A stretch of 64,000 nucleotides of DNA from Sclerodactyla briareus. Taxonomy: Eukaryota; Echinodermata; Holothuroidea; Dendrochirotida; Sclerodactylidae. A model generated the notes under the pieces. That model saw only the letters and a program-made list of their open reading frames with translations, ran no database searches and was not told the origin of the DNA. Made by a program: the position numbers and the translations under genes. The stretch is from positions 124,001-188,000 of the forward strand of contig JAODTK010004298.1 of the NCBI GenBank assembly GCA_026419785.1. Direction: 5' to 3'. Below, one piece after another: positions 48,401-51,629 of this stretch (within the stretch, counting starts at the first letter, position 1; each line of letters starts with the position of its first letter).

Positions 48401-48975
48401 AGAGTACTAGGACCTAGAATATGGGGCAAAATCTGTCTTTGCATACGGAAAGTGGGATTATCCCAAAGATTTTTTGAAATAGCTCATTCTAACTTTCGTG
48501 AAGGGTTTCTACTGACATTTTGTTGCATCCCATGAGTTATTTTAAACTCGAGGCATTGTGTCATTCACATAGTCTGATAGTCCAACCAACAGGTTGTGCT
48601 GAAATGGGTTAATGTACAGACAAAAATTCGACTATAACATGCGAATTGATTGCGGATGTATAGAGCTCTATAAATATCTATGCGGACTGTGGGATGACTC
48701 GATCCGGTAAACAGGCCCAAACTGAAACACGCGATCGAGCACCAACACAAGTAGAGTATAGATAAAATATAATTTATTACCATTTTCTTCCGCCCACAGC
48801 AGTGGAATACTCAGCCAACTGTCTTCAATCATACCAATGCGGGGAAATGCAGCCACAGATCAAGAAGGTTTTAACCAACTGACGAGGTTGGGATTCTCGT
48901 GTTGGTTAGACATATGCAGATGGGTGGTGGCGATCCTCTCTATCCAAGATTGACAAAGGAGTTCGAAACGCAGAG
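19608..48975 (+). CDS. Death-TIR-TIR adaptor-like gene (whole locus, about 14 exons)
   Basis: Parent entry for the exons listed separately. The product is inferred to be roughly 800 residues: a helical N-terminal half, an acidic coiled coil, a Death domain, a TIR domain over two exons, a Ser/Lys linker and the first half of another TIR domain. Death and TIR domains are homotypic interaction modules of innate immune and NAD-metabolism signalling in the cytosol; the Death-then-TIR order is that of MyD88. Phases agree at 22895/25206, 25206/26263, 43943/44535, 45435/46650, 46650/47545 and 47545/47955, which supports one transcript. Most exons carry one-base frameshifts despite good splice sites, suggesting read errors. 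The true 5' end and the last exon are uncertain; candidate later exons are at 50.6 and 51.4 kb. Confidence 0.7.
20200..21500 (+). mobile_element. LINE reverse-transcriptase fragment, 3' half
   Basis: With frame changes the translation shows a non-LTR reverse transcriptase. Around 20430-20560 are [26 protein letters not shown] and [11 protein letters not shown], equivalent to the family's GxRQGSxLSPxLFNxYxDDL. The active-site box reads FAHADN (near 20605-20622) in place of YADD. Further on come [11 protein letters not shown] (20930s) and a C-terminal stretch with [20 protein letters not shown] (about 21030-21090). A TGAATAAATGAATAG word at 21491-21505 may be its tail. There is no 5' half, many frameshifts and a damaged active site, so it is a dead copy within the intron of gene 1. 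Confidence 0.75.
21501..21879. other. No recognised feature
   Basis: Unremarkable intronic sequence after the LINE tail. Confidence 0.4.
21880..22065 (+). repeat. Tandem duplication, period about 125 bp
   Basis: GAGGTTTCCCTACAATTTGA plus AGTTTGAGTAATAAGAATTG at about 21882-21925 recurs as GAGGTTTCCCTACAATTTAA plus AGTTTGAGTAACAAAACTG at about 22012-22050. Both are followed by TATGTTGC. Confidence 0.75.
22590..22790 (-). mobile_element. SINE-like unit with A and B boxes (minus strand)
   Basis: On the minus strand CGAGTGGTTGGCACAGTTGG and TAGAGCGTCGGCATGG (about 22722-22762) form a strong A box, and AGGTTCGATCCTC (22600-22612) a B box. They are about 120-140 bases apart, too far for a plain tRNA, so this is a tRNA-derived repeat or one interrupted by an insertion. 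GCCAACCACTCGG is duplicated at 22746-22773. It lies just before the exon at 22895. Confidence 0.55.
22895..23015 (+). CDS. Death-TIR gene exon (helical region)
   Basis: A polypyrimidine-rich stretch and ACAG end at 22894, and GTGAGT starts at 23016. The 121-bp exon is open from phase 2 to phase 0. It encodes a basic, amphipathic stretch including [19 protein letters not shown] and [18 protein letters not shown], likely two helices. No frameshift is needed. The phase-0 end matches the phase-0 start at 25206. The fold is not recognised; an ARM/HEAT-like or other all-helical domain is possible. Confidence 0.65.
23155..23375. repeat. Self-complementary minisatellite
   Basis: At least five imperfect units of the kind CCCGGTTTATCGGTCGATAAACC alternate in orientation: GGTTTATCGGTCGAAGAT, GGTTTACCGATCAATAAACC, GATAAACCAGGCTTATCGAC, GGTTTATCAGTCGATAAACC. 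Each unit is near-palindromic, so the block could fold into hairpins. It lies 140 bp after an exon. Confidence 0.75.
23376..25205. other. Intron, no recognised feature
   Basis: A C-run at about 23513-23535 and several open frames around 100 codons on both strands (23.3-24.5 kb) without motifs or splice sites. Confidence 0.4.
25206..25369 (+). CDS. Death-TIR gene exon (helical region)
   Basis: The acceptor TTCTTCTTCTAG ends at 25205 and the donor GTACGT starts at 25370. The 164-bp exon is fully open: a helix ([18 protein letters not shown]), an Asp/Trp-rich turn ([13 protein letters not shown]) and another helix ([16 protein letters not shown]). It starts in phase 0, as the 22895 exon ends, and ends in phase 2, which fits the exon at 26263. 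This is one of the few exons without a frameshift. Confidence 0.7.
25370..26262. other. Intron with unassigned open frames and a shared 30-mer
   Basis: The AACAGCTGCAAAACCTCTAC-TGAACTGCAAAAAA block at 25501-25535 is shared with 10864-10900. Overlapping open frames on both strands (25441-25899 plus, 152 codons; 25680-26024 minus, 114 codons) have no motif I recognise. One of them may be an old mobile-element frame. Confidence 0.4.
26263..26391 (+). CDS. Death-TIR gene exon, one frameshift
   Basis: Acceptor CTCTTTATACAG ends at 26262, donor GTAAGT starts at 26392. One base completes the codon left by the previous exon. The frame reads [14 protein letters not shown], then after a one-base change reads [20 protein letters not shown] and DCSEMSYE to the donor in phase 0. 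The unshifted frame also stays open until a TGA just before the donor. The phase-0 end fits the exon at 37475. A basic-then-polar helical segment; no fold named. Confidence 0.6.
26392..27053. other. Intron and probable 5' flank of the P2X7-like gene
   Basis: No repeat or frame recognised. The last part should hold the promoter and leader of gene 2, but I can name no motif. Confidence 0.4.
27054..27300 (+). CDS. P2X7-like gene, N-terminal part
   Basis: ATG at 27054 follows AGAAAA and opens MSSDSGGPD. After frame changes around 27081-27110 a 62-codon acidic stretch runs from GACGAGGAAGAC (27111), with PYQFEP near 27177-27194 and an Ala/Glu-rich tail ([16 protein letters not shown]), to TAG. 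An AATAAA lies downstream at about 27446. Either the exon runs into an intron whose donor has been lost, or the ATG-to-TAG piece is a small separate reading frame. Confidence 0.6.
27054..30331 (+). CDS. P2X7 C-terminal-like zinc-domain gene, exon split by a hAT-like element
   Basis: Small protein resembling the cytosolic C-terminal domain of P2X7 receptors, which occurs alone in many invertebrates with unknown role. The first part (27054-27299) starts MSSDSGGPD; after two frame changes it reads [18 protein letters not shown] and then PYQFEP, a typical N-terminal motif of the class, ending at TAG 27298-27300. The central exon (28204-29184) has the zinc ligands CSCGRC and HCC, then [13 protein letters not shown] and FELA; a 0.76 kb element follows; then [14 protein letters not shown] and donor GTAAGT. 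The last exon (30176-30331, acceptor TACTACCAG) has [19 protein letters not shown] and [10 protein letters not shown], ending PLLD-TAG. The link between the first and second parts is missing, so an exon may be unseen. It is nested in gene 1, same strand, and is probably inactive unless the element is spliced out. Confidence 0.75.
27301..28203. other. Intron of the P2X7-like gene
   Basis: In the family, an Arg/Gly/Asn segment leading to a Trp should lie just before the CxCGxC motif. I could not find an exon for it here. Otherwise nothing stands out. Confidence 0.4.
28204..29184 (+). CDS. P2X7-like gene, central zinc-motif exon, interrupted
   Basis: Acceptor CCAAATAG ends at 28203, donor GTAAGT starts at 29185. 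28205-28290 reads [18 protein letters not shown] and a Glu/Arg-rich tail; after one frame change (between 28292 and 28315) it reads [20 protein letters not shown] and an Ala at 28374-28376. The element fills 28377-29137, and 29144-29184 continues in the expected frame as [14 protein letters not shown]. CxCGxC, the CC pair and CITxHxGFxxxCL are hallmarks of the class. Confidence 0.75.
28377..29137 (+). mobile_element. Non-autonomous hAT-like element, family D copy 2
   Basis: Left end GTGGTGGCGCCATGATTTTC, right end CCCGCTGGCGCCACCCCTG, inverted. It shares TATTCCCAATAACTGCACAG, ACCTGGGCAC, AACTAGCATCCTCC and TTTTCACTATGAATAA with the copy at 8747-9510. A palindrome GGCGCGCGAAGCGCGCC is at 28899-28915. 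The left flank AGTTGGCA (28369-28376) and the right flank GGTGCA (29138-29143) look like a degraded 8-bp target duplication. No transposase frame. At 761 bp it is nearly full length relative to copy 1. Confidence 0.8.
30176..30331 (+). CDS. P2X7-like gene, last exon
   Basis: The polypyrimidine-flanked acceptor TACTACCAG ends at 30175. The open frame reads [35 protein letters not shown] and, after a less conserved stretch, GIQYPLLD and TAG at 30329-30331. AYRQ..W..G.LGR...  ..P.CVV..IR is the core C-terminal signature of the class. One base must be added or lost at the junction with the previous exon. Confidence 0.75.
   Translation, partial: GYRYTAYRQLVRWFCGFLGRHVRVPLPACVVCPIRRSAIGIGCGIQYPLLD
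30332..33377. other. Intron of gene 1, no recognised gene
   Basis: About 3 kb of moderately AT-rich sequence. A minus-strand stretch at about 31960-32340 is open for long runs with two stops and reads protein-like in places, but matches nothing I know. A C-run lies at about 31768-31789. Confidence 0.4.
33378..33460. repeat. 71-base poly(C) tract
   Basis: Uninterrupted C from 33378 to 33448, then AA, ten Cs and AATCCCCC. It is the longest homopolymer in the window. The poly-Pro and poly-Gly open frames across it are artefacts. Confidence 0.97.
33461..34240. other. No recognised gene
   Basis: Ordinary AT-rich sequence up to the target site AATGTGTA (34233-34240) of the next element. Confidence 0.4.
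34241..36045 (+). mobile_element. Non-autonomous hAT-like element, family A copy 1 (1805 bp)
   Basis: Left end CAGGGGCGGCGATC (34241), right end GTGACCTCCGCTCATG (to 36045), imperfect inverted repeats. Subterminal AAATATTGGGGGG tracts occur at both ends, with GGGGACATGTCCC near the right. Flanks AATGTGTA (34233-34240) and ATTGTGTA (36046-36053) are an 8-bp target duplication with one mismatch. Inside is a tandem array (about 34301-35130), then a unique part with GCGCGCAGCGCG (35809-35820). No transposase; mobilised in trans if at all. Confidence 0.85.
34301..35130 (+). repeat. Internal tandem array of family A, about 175-bp unit
   Basis: About five units, each with GAAGGAACTGATCTAT, TTCATTACA-TTCGCGCCACC, ATCAGTGGACGCGTAG, AAGGAAAATTTTCG, CCCAGATTGCAGGAAACGG and TATGGCAGT-AGCAACGTC. 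The two units at about 34401 and 34580 are almost identical, which points to recent duplication; the outer ones are diverged. The same array makes up 55850-56530 of the other copy. Confidence 0.85.
36690..36960 (-). repeat. GGTCA-type repeat array, inverted
   Basis: Blocks such as TTGACCTCCAGTGACTTTGA, GTTGAAGATCAACTGTAGTC, GAATTATGCAAACTTGACC and AAAATGACCTTCATG are the reverse-strand form of the units at 4390-4860 and 8460-9800. Confidence 0.6.
36990..37250 (+). repeat. Dispersed CGG-rich repeat, copy 2
   Basis: ATGTGTACCAAGTTTCAGAT, ATCGGATGAAGCGTTAAAG, AGTTATTGCGCTAATG, TTTCCGGAGGCGGCGG, a GC-rich stretch, then GAAACCATAGATTCC, in the same order as 6420-6600. Confidence 0.65.
37475..37616 (+). 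CDS. Death-TIR gene exon, one frameshift
   Basis: A TTTTGCCTCGTTTTTCTAG acceptor ends at 37474; donor GTAAGT at 37617. In phase 0, as the exon at 26391 ends, it reads [20 protein letters not shown] and [10 protein letters not shown] one-base change near 37570 then gives [15 protein letters not shown] to the donor, while the unshifted frame meets a stop just before it. The shifted frame ends in phase 2, which does not fit the 43553 exon, so another exon may lie between. Confidence 0.6.
37617..38209. other. Intron, no recognised feature
   Basis: Purine-rich stretch at about 37800-38000; open frames on the minus strand there have no motif. Confidence 0.4.
38210..38320 (+). repeat. 3' body shared with the SINE-like unit at 3.7 kb
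   Basis: GCCTTCTCGCCAGCGCTCGG, ATTGGAGCAGGGGAAAACGA, GGGGTAGGCAATTTGC and a CATTAAGGTA word match about 3795-3905. No A or B box is seen upstream, so this is a 5'-truncated copy. Confidence 0.65.
39130..39440 (-). mobile_element. SINE-like element, inverted copy of 49430-49760
   Basis: The reverse complement starts with a B box, GAGTTCGAATCCCAG (39402-39420), and runs through GTGCTGTTAGACAAGCATGT, CTCCTCGAA, CACGCTACCCACGTG, GGAAGTAGGCGCCGCTG, GCCAGGGGTGTCGTAGGTAC, CTGGGTGGTGCGG and CAATGACCAGGGGATTAAGT. The same order is found at 49430-49760 on the plus strand. A clear A box is not visible. Confidence 0.75.
39441..40644. other. No recognised gene
   Basis: AT-rich sequence with short open frames (for example 40048-40275) lacking motifs. 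Confidence 0.4.
40645..40833 (+). CDS. Candidate exon, unidentified
   Basis: A TTGCTATATTCCAG acceptor ends at 40644, donor GTGAGT starts at 40834, and the frame between is open for 62 codons. It includes [32 protein letters not shown] and a C-terminal [11 protein letters not shown]. It could belong to gene 1, between the exons at 37475 and 43553 (the phase-0 end would fit the latter), or be chance. It does not look helical like its neighbours, and no family is recognised. Confidence 0.35.
40834..42124. other. No recognised gene
   Basis: Nothing matched. Several open frames around 80 codons on both strands at 41.2-42.1 kb carry no motif. Confidence 0.4.
42125..42245 (-). repeat. tRNA-like head (SINE remnant)
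   Basis: On the minus strand CATGCTGTGGAGCAGTTGG and TGTAAGACCTCACC (about 42205-42241) resemble an A box, and GGGAGGTTCGAACGAGGG (42132-42149) a B box. The two are about 70 bases apart, longer than in a tRNA gene. Confidence 0.4.
42420..42830 (-). mobile_element. LINE reverse-transcriptase fragment
   Basis: Read in shifting minus-strand frames: [11 protein letters not shown] (around 42770-42740), [29 protein letters not shown], then [14 protein letters not shown] and later ISQWFFQR. This is the order of a non-LTR reverse transcriptase of the jockey/CR1 kind ([36 protein letters not shown]). Several frameshifts; both ends missing. It lies in an intron of gene 1, antisense to it. Confidence 0.7.
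42831..43552. other. Intron, no recognised feature
   Basis: Scattered GAGGTCAAA-like words (for example 43160-43180 and 43370-43385) hint at another old GGTCA-type repeat, without a clear unit. Confidence 0.35.
43553..43763 (+). CDS. Death-TIR gene exon (helical), frameshifts
   Basis: CTTCTCACACAG ends at 43552; donor GTAAAT starts at 43764. It reads [20 protein letters not shown] and MAYMANS, then after a one-base change [20 protein letters not shown] and [12 protein letters not shown], followed by a stop in that frame with further open sequence in another. Long amphipathic helices. The end phase depends on a further indel, so the junction to 43943 is not proven. The minus-strand open frame over the same bases is a shadow. 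Confidence 0.5.
43943..44161 (+). CDS. Death-TIR gene exon (helical region), intact frame
   Basis: Acceptor TTCTAACTACAG ends at 43942 and donor GTATGT starts at 44162. Open throughout: [20 protein letters not shown], then [20 protein letters not shown], a Lys/Glu-rich bridge, and [15 protein letters not shown]. The exon ends in phase 2, completed by the first base of the 44535 exon. Predicted strongly helical; the function is not recognised. Confidence 0.7.
44162..44534. other. Intron
   Basis: No repeat or RNA gene seen. The upstream exon frame stays open for some 70 further codons past the donor, which does not look coding. Confidence 0.4.
44535..44781 (+). CDS. Death-TIR gene exon: acidic coiled coil
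   Basis: Acceptor CTTCTTATATTTGCAG ends at 44534, donor GTAAGA starts at 44782. In the phase set by the 43943 exon it reads [40 protein letters not shown] and on to [13 protein letters not shown], with Leu, Val or Ile at heptad a/d positions over about 70 residues, a long parallel-type coiled coil. It may drive self-association. A 17-A run before the donor puts a TAA in this frame; a one-base length error there would instead give an Ile-Lys-rich end, so the stop is doubtful. Confidence 0.75.
44782..45434. other. Intron
   Basis: No repeat or frame of note. Confidence 0.4.
45435..45703 (+). CDS. Death-TIR gene exon: Death domain
   Basis: Acceptor TTTATTCAAATTAG ends at 45434, donor GTAATT starts at 45704. 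With two one-base changes (near 45505-45525 and 45560-45570) the translation runs [20 protein letters not shown], then [10 protein letters not shown], then [20 protein letters not shown] and [20 protein letters not shown]. The W..IA..LNV start, the ILAEW segment and the [17 protein letters not shown] end are the classic helices 1, 4 and 5-6 of a Death domain. About 89 residues is the usual domain length. It probably recruits other Death-domain proteins. Ends in phase 1, as 46650 requires. Confidence 0.8.
45704..46034. other. Intron
   Basis: A short AT repeat at about 45841-45859; otherwise nothing. Confidence 0.5.
46035..46170 (+). mobile_element. tRNA-derived SINE head
   Basis: GAGCCTGAGTGGCCCAGCTG and TCAAACCTTCGAGG form an A-box region. 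GGTTGTGGGTTCCCGTTCAC (46100-46119) holds a B-box-like GGGTTCCCGTTC. Then CCCTGAGCAAGGTAATTAAT and CCAACTGCTCCTCTCCACC resemble a central domain (CTTGGGCAAGGCACTTAA) that I know from SINEs of many marine animals. Confidence 0.65.
46650..46916 (+). CDS. Death-TIR gene exon: first TIR domain, N-terminal part
   Basis: TTCTATTGGCTTCCCCAG ends at 46649, donor GTAGGT starts at 46917. Phase 1 as expected: [19 protein letters not shown], then box 1 [20 protein letters not shown]. After a one-base change it reads [20 protein letters not shown] and MRGAKMVLV (box 2/BB-loop region); after another, KSENCNKE at 46893-46916. The final Glu, in an S..C..E context, sits where enzymatic TIR domains such as SARM1 keep the catalytic Glu of NAD cleavage. 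NADase activity is an inference only. Splice phase 0 into 47545. Confidence 0.85.
46963..47467. mobile_element. MITE, about 505 bp, terminal inverted repeats
   Basis: AAAGCCTACCTCACACTGTG and CGGAGTTC at the left are the inverted match of GAATTCCC-TACAGTGTGAGG-CAGGCTT at the right, with a few mismatches. The interior has arms CGCTTGCGAAAGCT and AGCTTTCGCGAGCGG, so it can fold. The target duplication is unclear (TA or TTA at both ends). No transposase. It sits in the intron that divides the first TIR domain. Confidence 0.75.
47545..47775 (+). CDS. Death-TIR gene exon: first TIR domain, C-terminal part
   Basis: CTCCTTTTCGTCAG ends at 47544, donor GTAATT starts at 47776. It reads [17 protein letters not shown], then after a one-base change [37 protein letters not shown] and [29 protein letters not shown] is the beta-D strand region and EKFW the box 3 Phe-Trp of TIR domains. 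With the previous exon the domain is about 140 residues, normal for the fold. Ends in phase 1. Confidence 0.8.
47955..48057 (+). CDS. Death-TIR gene exon: linker between TIR domains
   Basis: TTTTGGCAG ends at 47954, donor GTATGC starts at 48058. Phase 1: EIET, then after a one-base change [18 protein letters not shown] and [13 protein letters not shown]. Charged, Ser/Lys/Pro-rich, probably disordered. Ends in phase 0, as needed by 48800. Confidence 0.65.
48058..48799. other. Intron
   Basis: No recognised repeat or frame. Confidence 0.4.
48800..48975 (+). CDS. Death-TIR gene exon: start of a second TIR domain
   Basis: CATTTTCTTCCGCCCACAG ends at 48799; GTAGGC starts at 48976. It begins QWNTQPTVF; after one-base changes it reads [17 protein letters not shown], then [17 protein letters not shown] and IDKGVRNAE. 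Piece by piece this parallels the first TIR exon (SYQ...[13 protein letters not shown]-like, [16 protein letters not shown]). The remainder of the domain should lie in a later exon, which I could not identify. Either a true TIR-TIR protein or the start of a neighbouring TIR paralogue fused by my reading. Confidence 0.65.
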
Positions 48976-49429
48976 GTAGGCTTGATAGGTTTTTGTCCCT
49001 AGGAATGGTCCAGACTCAGAATAAATAATTGTTTTTTCTGTTTTCTGTTGTCGTTGCTGTTGTTCGATTAGAATCTTGGATCTTGGATAGTACACTGTTC
49101 CAAGGCTTCTACCAAGGAGCCACGCGGGCAGGATATGGGTTGGCGCAGCGTAAAACAAACAAACAACTAATCAGTTCCGGGTGAGTTGAGCTGGGCCTAC
49201 CTGGTTGCCAACTGCGATCTTGAATATGTTATGTTCTTGGGTGACGAACAGGAAGGGTCGGGCATTCCGATGACGGATGGTTATAAGCACGAAAGAATAC
49301 TTGTAGCAGTAGTTTTTATTTGATAGGATGGCGTAGGAATCAGGATGCTTCATGTCGCGACAGACGCTGGTTCCATAGGCATGGAAATGCACCAAATATA
49401 ACCGTTTTAAAAACCGCAAGGCGTCTCAT
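48976..49429. other. No recognised feature
   Basis: No convincing plus-strand continuation of the TIR fold was found. A minus-strand open frame lies at 49171-49419. Confidence 0.35.
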
Positions 49430-49760
49430 ACCTTTATTCTTAGTTTCGAGGGTTCTGTTTTCGAGTTCGAATCAAGGTGAAGGCCCGAGGAGCTTTCTCC
49501 GTAGTGCTGTTAGACAAGGGCATGTCTCCTCGAAGTTCACGCTACCCACGTGGAAAAGTGGGTACCTGCGAGGGGGGAAACGGAAGTAGGCGCCGCTGGC
49601 GTTGGCTGCCAGGGGTGTAGTAGGTCGTGAGCGAAAGTGCACACTGGGTGGTGCGGCAAAGTCTCCATCAGGTAAACAATGACCAGGGACTAAGTCGCGA
49701 GTAGTGTGAAGAGGCGCTGCCTATACACGACTAAACCCGAATTTAATCGTAAGCGCGCCG
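49430..49760 (+). mobile_element. SINE-like element, partner of 39130-39440
   Basis: GAGTTCGAATCAAGG (49462-49476) is the B box. The body then matches the reverse complement of 39130-39440 block by block, including GTGCTGTTAGACAAGGGCAT, CACGCTACCCACGTGG, GGAAGTAGGCGCCGCTGG and CAATGACCAGGGACTAAGTC. I judge identity around four in five by eye. Confidence 0.75.
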
Positions 49761-50639
49761 CAAGTTTTTGCACTATTCGATCTGCTATATTTGGTTCTCT
49801 TATTCTCTTTCTTATACGGGTCCCCCACACAGCAGCAGATACTCAAAGTAGGGTTCACGAACATGATTAGGCTTCAAGCGGGGTCGACTGGTTACAACAA
49901 AATCAGGTTGCGTCTAACAAAGCTCAATGATCTGTTTGCTCCCCAAAAATCGGCTCTGACTGAATTCTACCTATTTCCAACTTAGATTCTGGAAATAGAA
50001 CACCCAGGTAAGAAAGGTCAGCAGAAGGAGAGGACATCACCAGAGTGTAAGGGAAAAACCTTAGGAAACCTAGCATGGATGATATCATGACATGACATTT
50101 TGAGGAGTTTGCCACAGATCATAATGTGGGTCTTTTTTTTTTAACAAGTCTGCATTTTCATCAGTCTTAATCTCCCGATGAATAATGCAGTCCGTCGGAA
50201 AATAGAGAAAACACACAGAAGTCAACTTTGAAAGCATGCAGAAAAAAACACGTTCCTTTTCCATCCAAGTTGGATTTTTTGAAAGACTTTCGAATTTGTT
50301 TGCTTCCTTCTATGAGATTTGGTCAGTTAACCATGGTTTGAATGTGTTCTCGTCAAACACAGAGCATGAAATGAAGGCAATTGAATGCTAATCGTGTACA
50401 AACCAGATAACTTGGCTTCCTTTACGACAGGGTGTTCTTTGTGTCACTTCGAATACTCTCTGTCTGCAACTGAAGGAGAGACGTCAGCCTATCAGATGTC
50501 TCGTAAAACAGTATACCCAGTCTTCTGGAGGACGGTTATGCCGTGCCTCCTTGCTGGACCAATGAGCATGAACATTTACACAGTTACTATACATGACTTC
50601 ACAAAAAATCCCAGTCAAAAGAATTTCAGGACGAAGAAA
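49761..50639. other. No recognised gene
   Basis: Short open frames only; none with a domain signature. Confidence 0.35.
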
Positions 50640-50960
50640 TTTTACGAGCAGTCCATTAAAATACAGGAATATGTCCAGCCAGAAGGATGAGGTCATCATC
50701 CAAGAAAAATCCACAACCTACCAACGAATTTGAGAAGTCGTCGACAACAGATGAGTCTTGAAGAGGGACCCGCGAATTCACCGACAGAGATGCGAGCTCA
50801 AGGGGACGCAAAAGATGAAAAGGCGCCCTCATCCGAGCAGTGCTAAATCCTGCCAGCACAACCCGCCAAGGGAGAGAACCAGACCCGAGAGAGCGATCAT
50901 CCTCGCCGAACCGAAACGAAAGGAAAAAGTCTCTGTATGCACTTGATTATGAGATATCAA
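50640..50960 (+). CDS. Possible disordered exon(s), unidentified
   Basis: In shifting frames the region reads polar and low-complexity, such as KKNPQPTNEFEKSSTTDES, EEGPANSPTEMRAQGDAKDE and KAPSSEQ, then a basic Arg/Ser/Pro stretch (REPDPRERSSSPNRNERKK). It resembles the linker at 47955 in character and may be a tail or linker of gene 1. Splice sites are not clear. It could be non-coding. Confidence 0.3.
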
Positions 50961-51442
50961 CTCTCCTGAAGGCACCACAAATTGGACAAAATTGTTGGAA
51001 ACGCTTACTGCCATTACCATAGATCTACACCCCACCTACCATCCCCCGTACAATGATGAGAGCAACCAACAATGGTGAATACGACAGTGTTGGAGTCCCG
51101 AATCCAACATGGGTGAGGGAGCGAGAGTACTCCCCTTCAGGTATGAGGGGGTGTTCCAACGAACTTTGTCCAAGATTGCAAGCCGATCCACCCGCCCTCC
51201 CAATGGCCCGGCCCCCTTAAGGGGCGAGCGACCCCGTACGGCGATATAATTCCAAATTGCTCCTTTTGGAGTTGTTTTCGTTATTCCACGACAACGTCAG
51301 ACCAAGTGATAAGAGTCGAGACATGGGACAGCATTGGTTAACGAGAACTGATTGATATTGAGATGAGCAACAGGGATGAGGAAAATTGAACAATGCTTTT
51401 TTTTGAACGGCTGTGAAACAGTACCTTCTGGAATATAATTAG

Positions 51443-51629
51443 ATTCGAGTGGAACCTCAGAAGCGGACCAAATTCACTCACAAGCATATCTCTATCACAG
51501 CTAAATACTTGGTGATTGCGGTATATGTATTTCACGCCAACGGTCATGCAGAAGTGATTGGAGTACCAGACACAGAGACAGTTTTAACTTCGCACTGGGA
51601 GAACATTACTGAACACATACAGCAGCAGA
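51443..51629 (+). CDS. Candidate exon, unidentified
   Basis: ATATAATTAG ends at 51442 and GTAAGG starts at 51630; the 187 bp between are open: IRVEPQKRTKFTHKHISITA, KYLVIAVYVFHANGHAEVIG and VPDTETVLTSHWENITEHIQ. It may be a later exon of gene 1. No domain is recognised; I do not claim it as the missing half of the second TIR domain. Confidence 0.4.

Noticed and set aside
49171-49419. Minus-strand frame with NARPFLFVTQEH, faintly like a TIR beta strand
   Set aside because: It is on the opposite strand to gene 1, too short, and lacks the other TIR boxes; similarity is probably chance.
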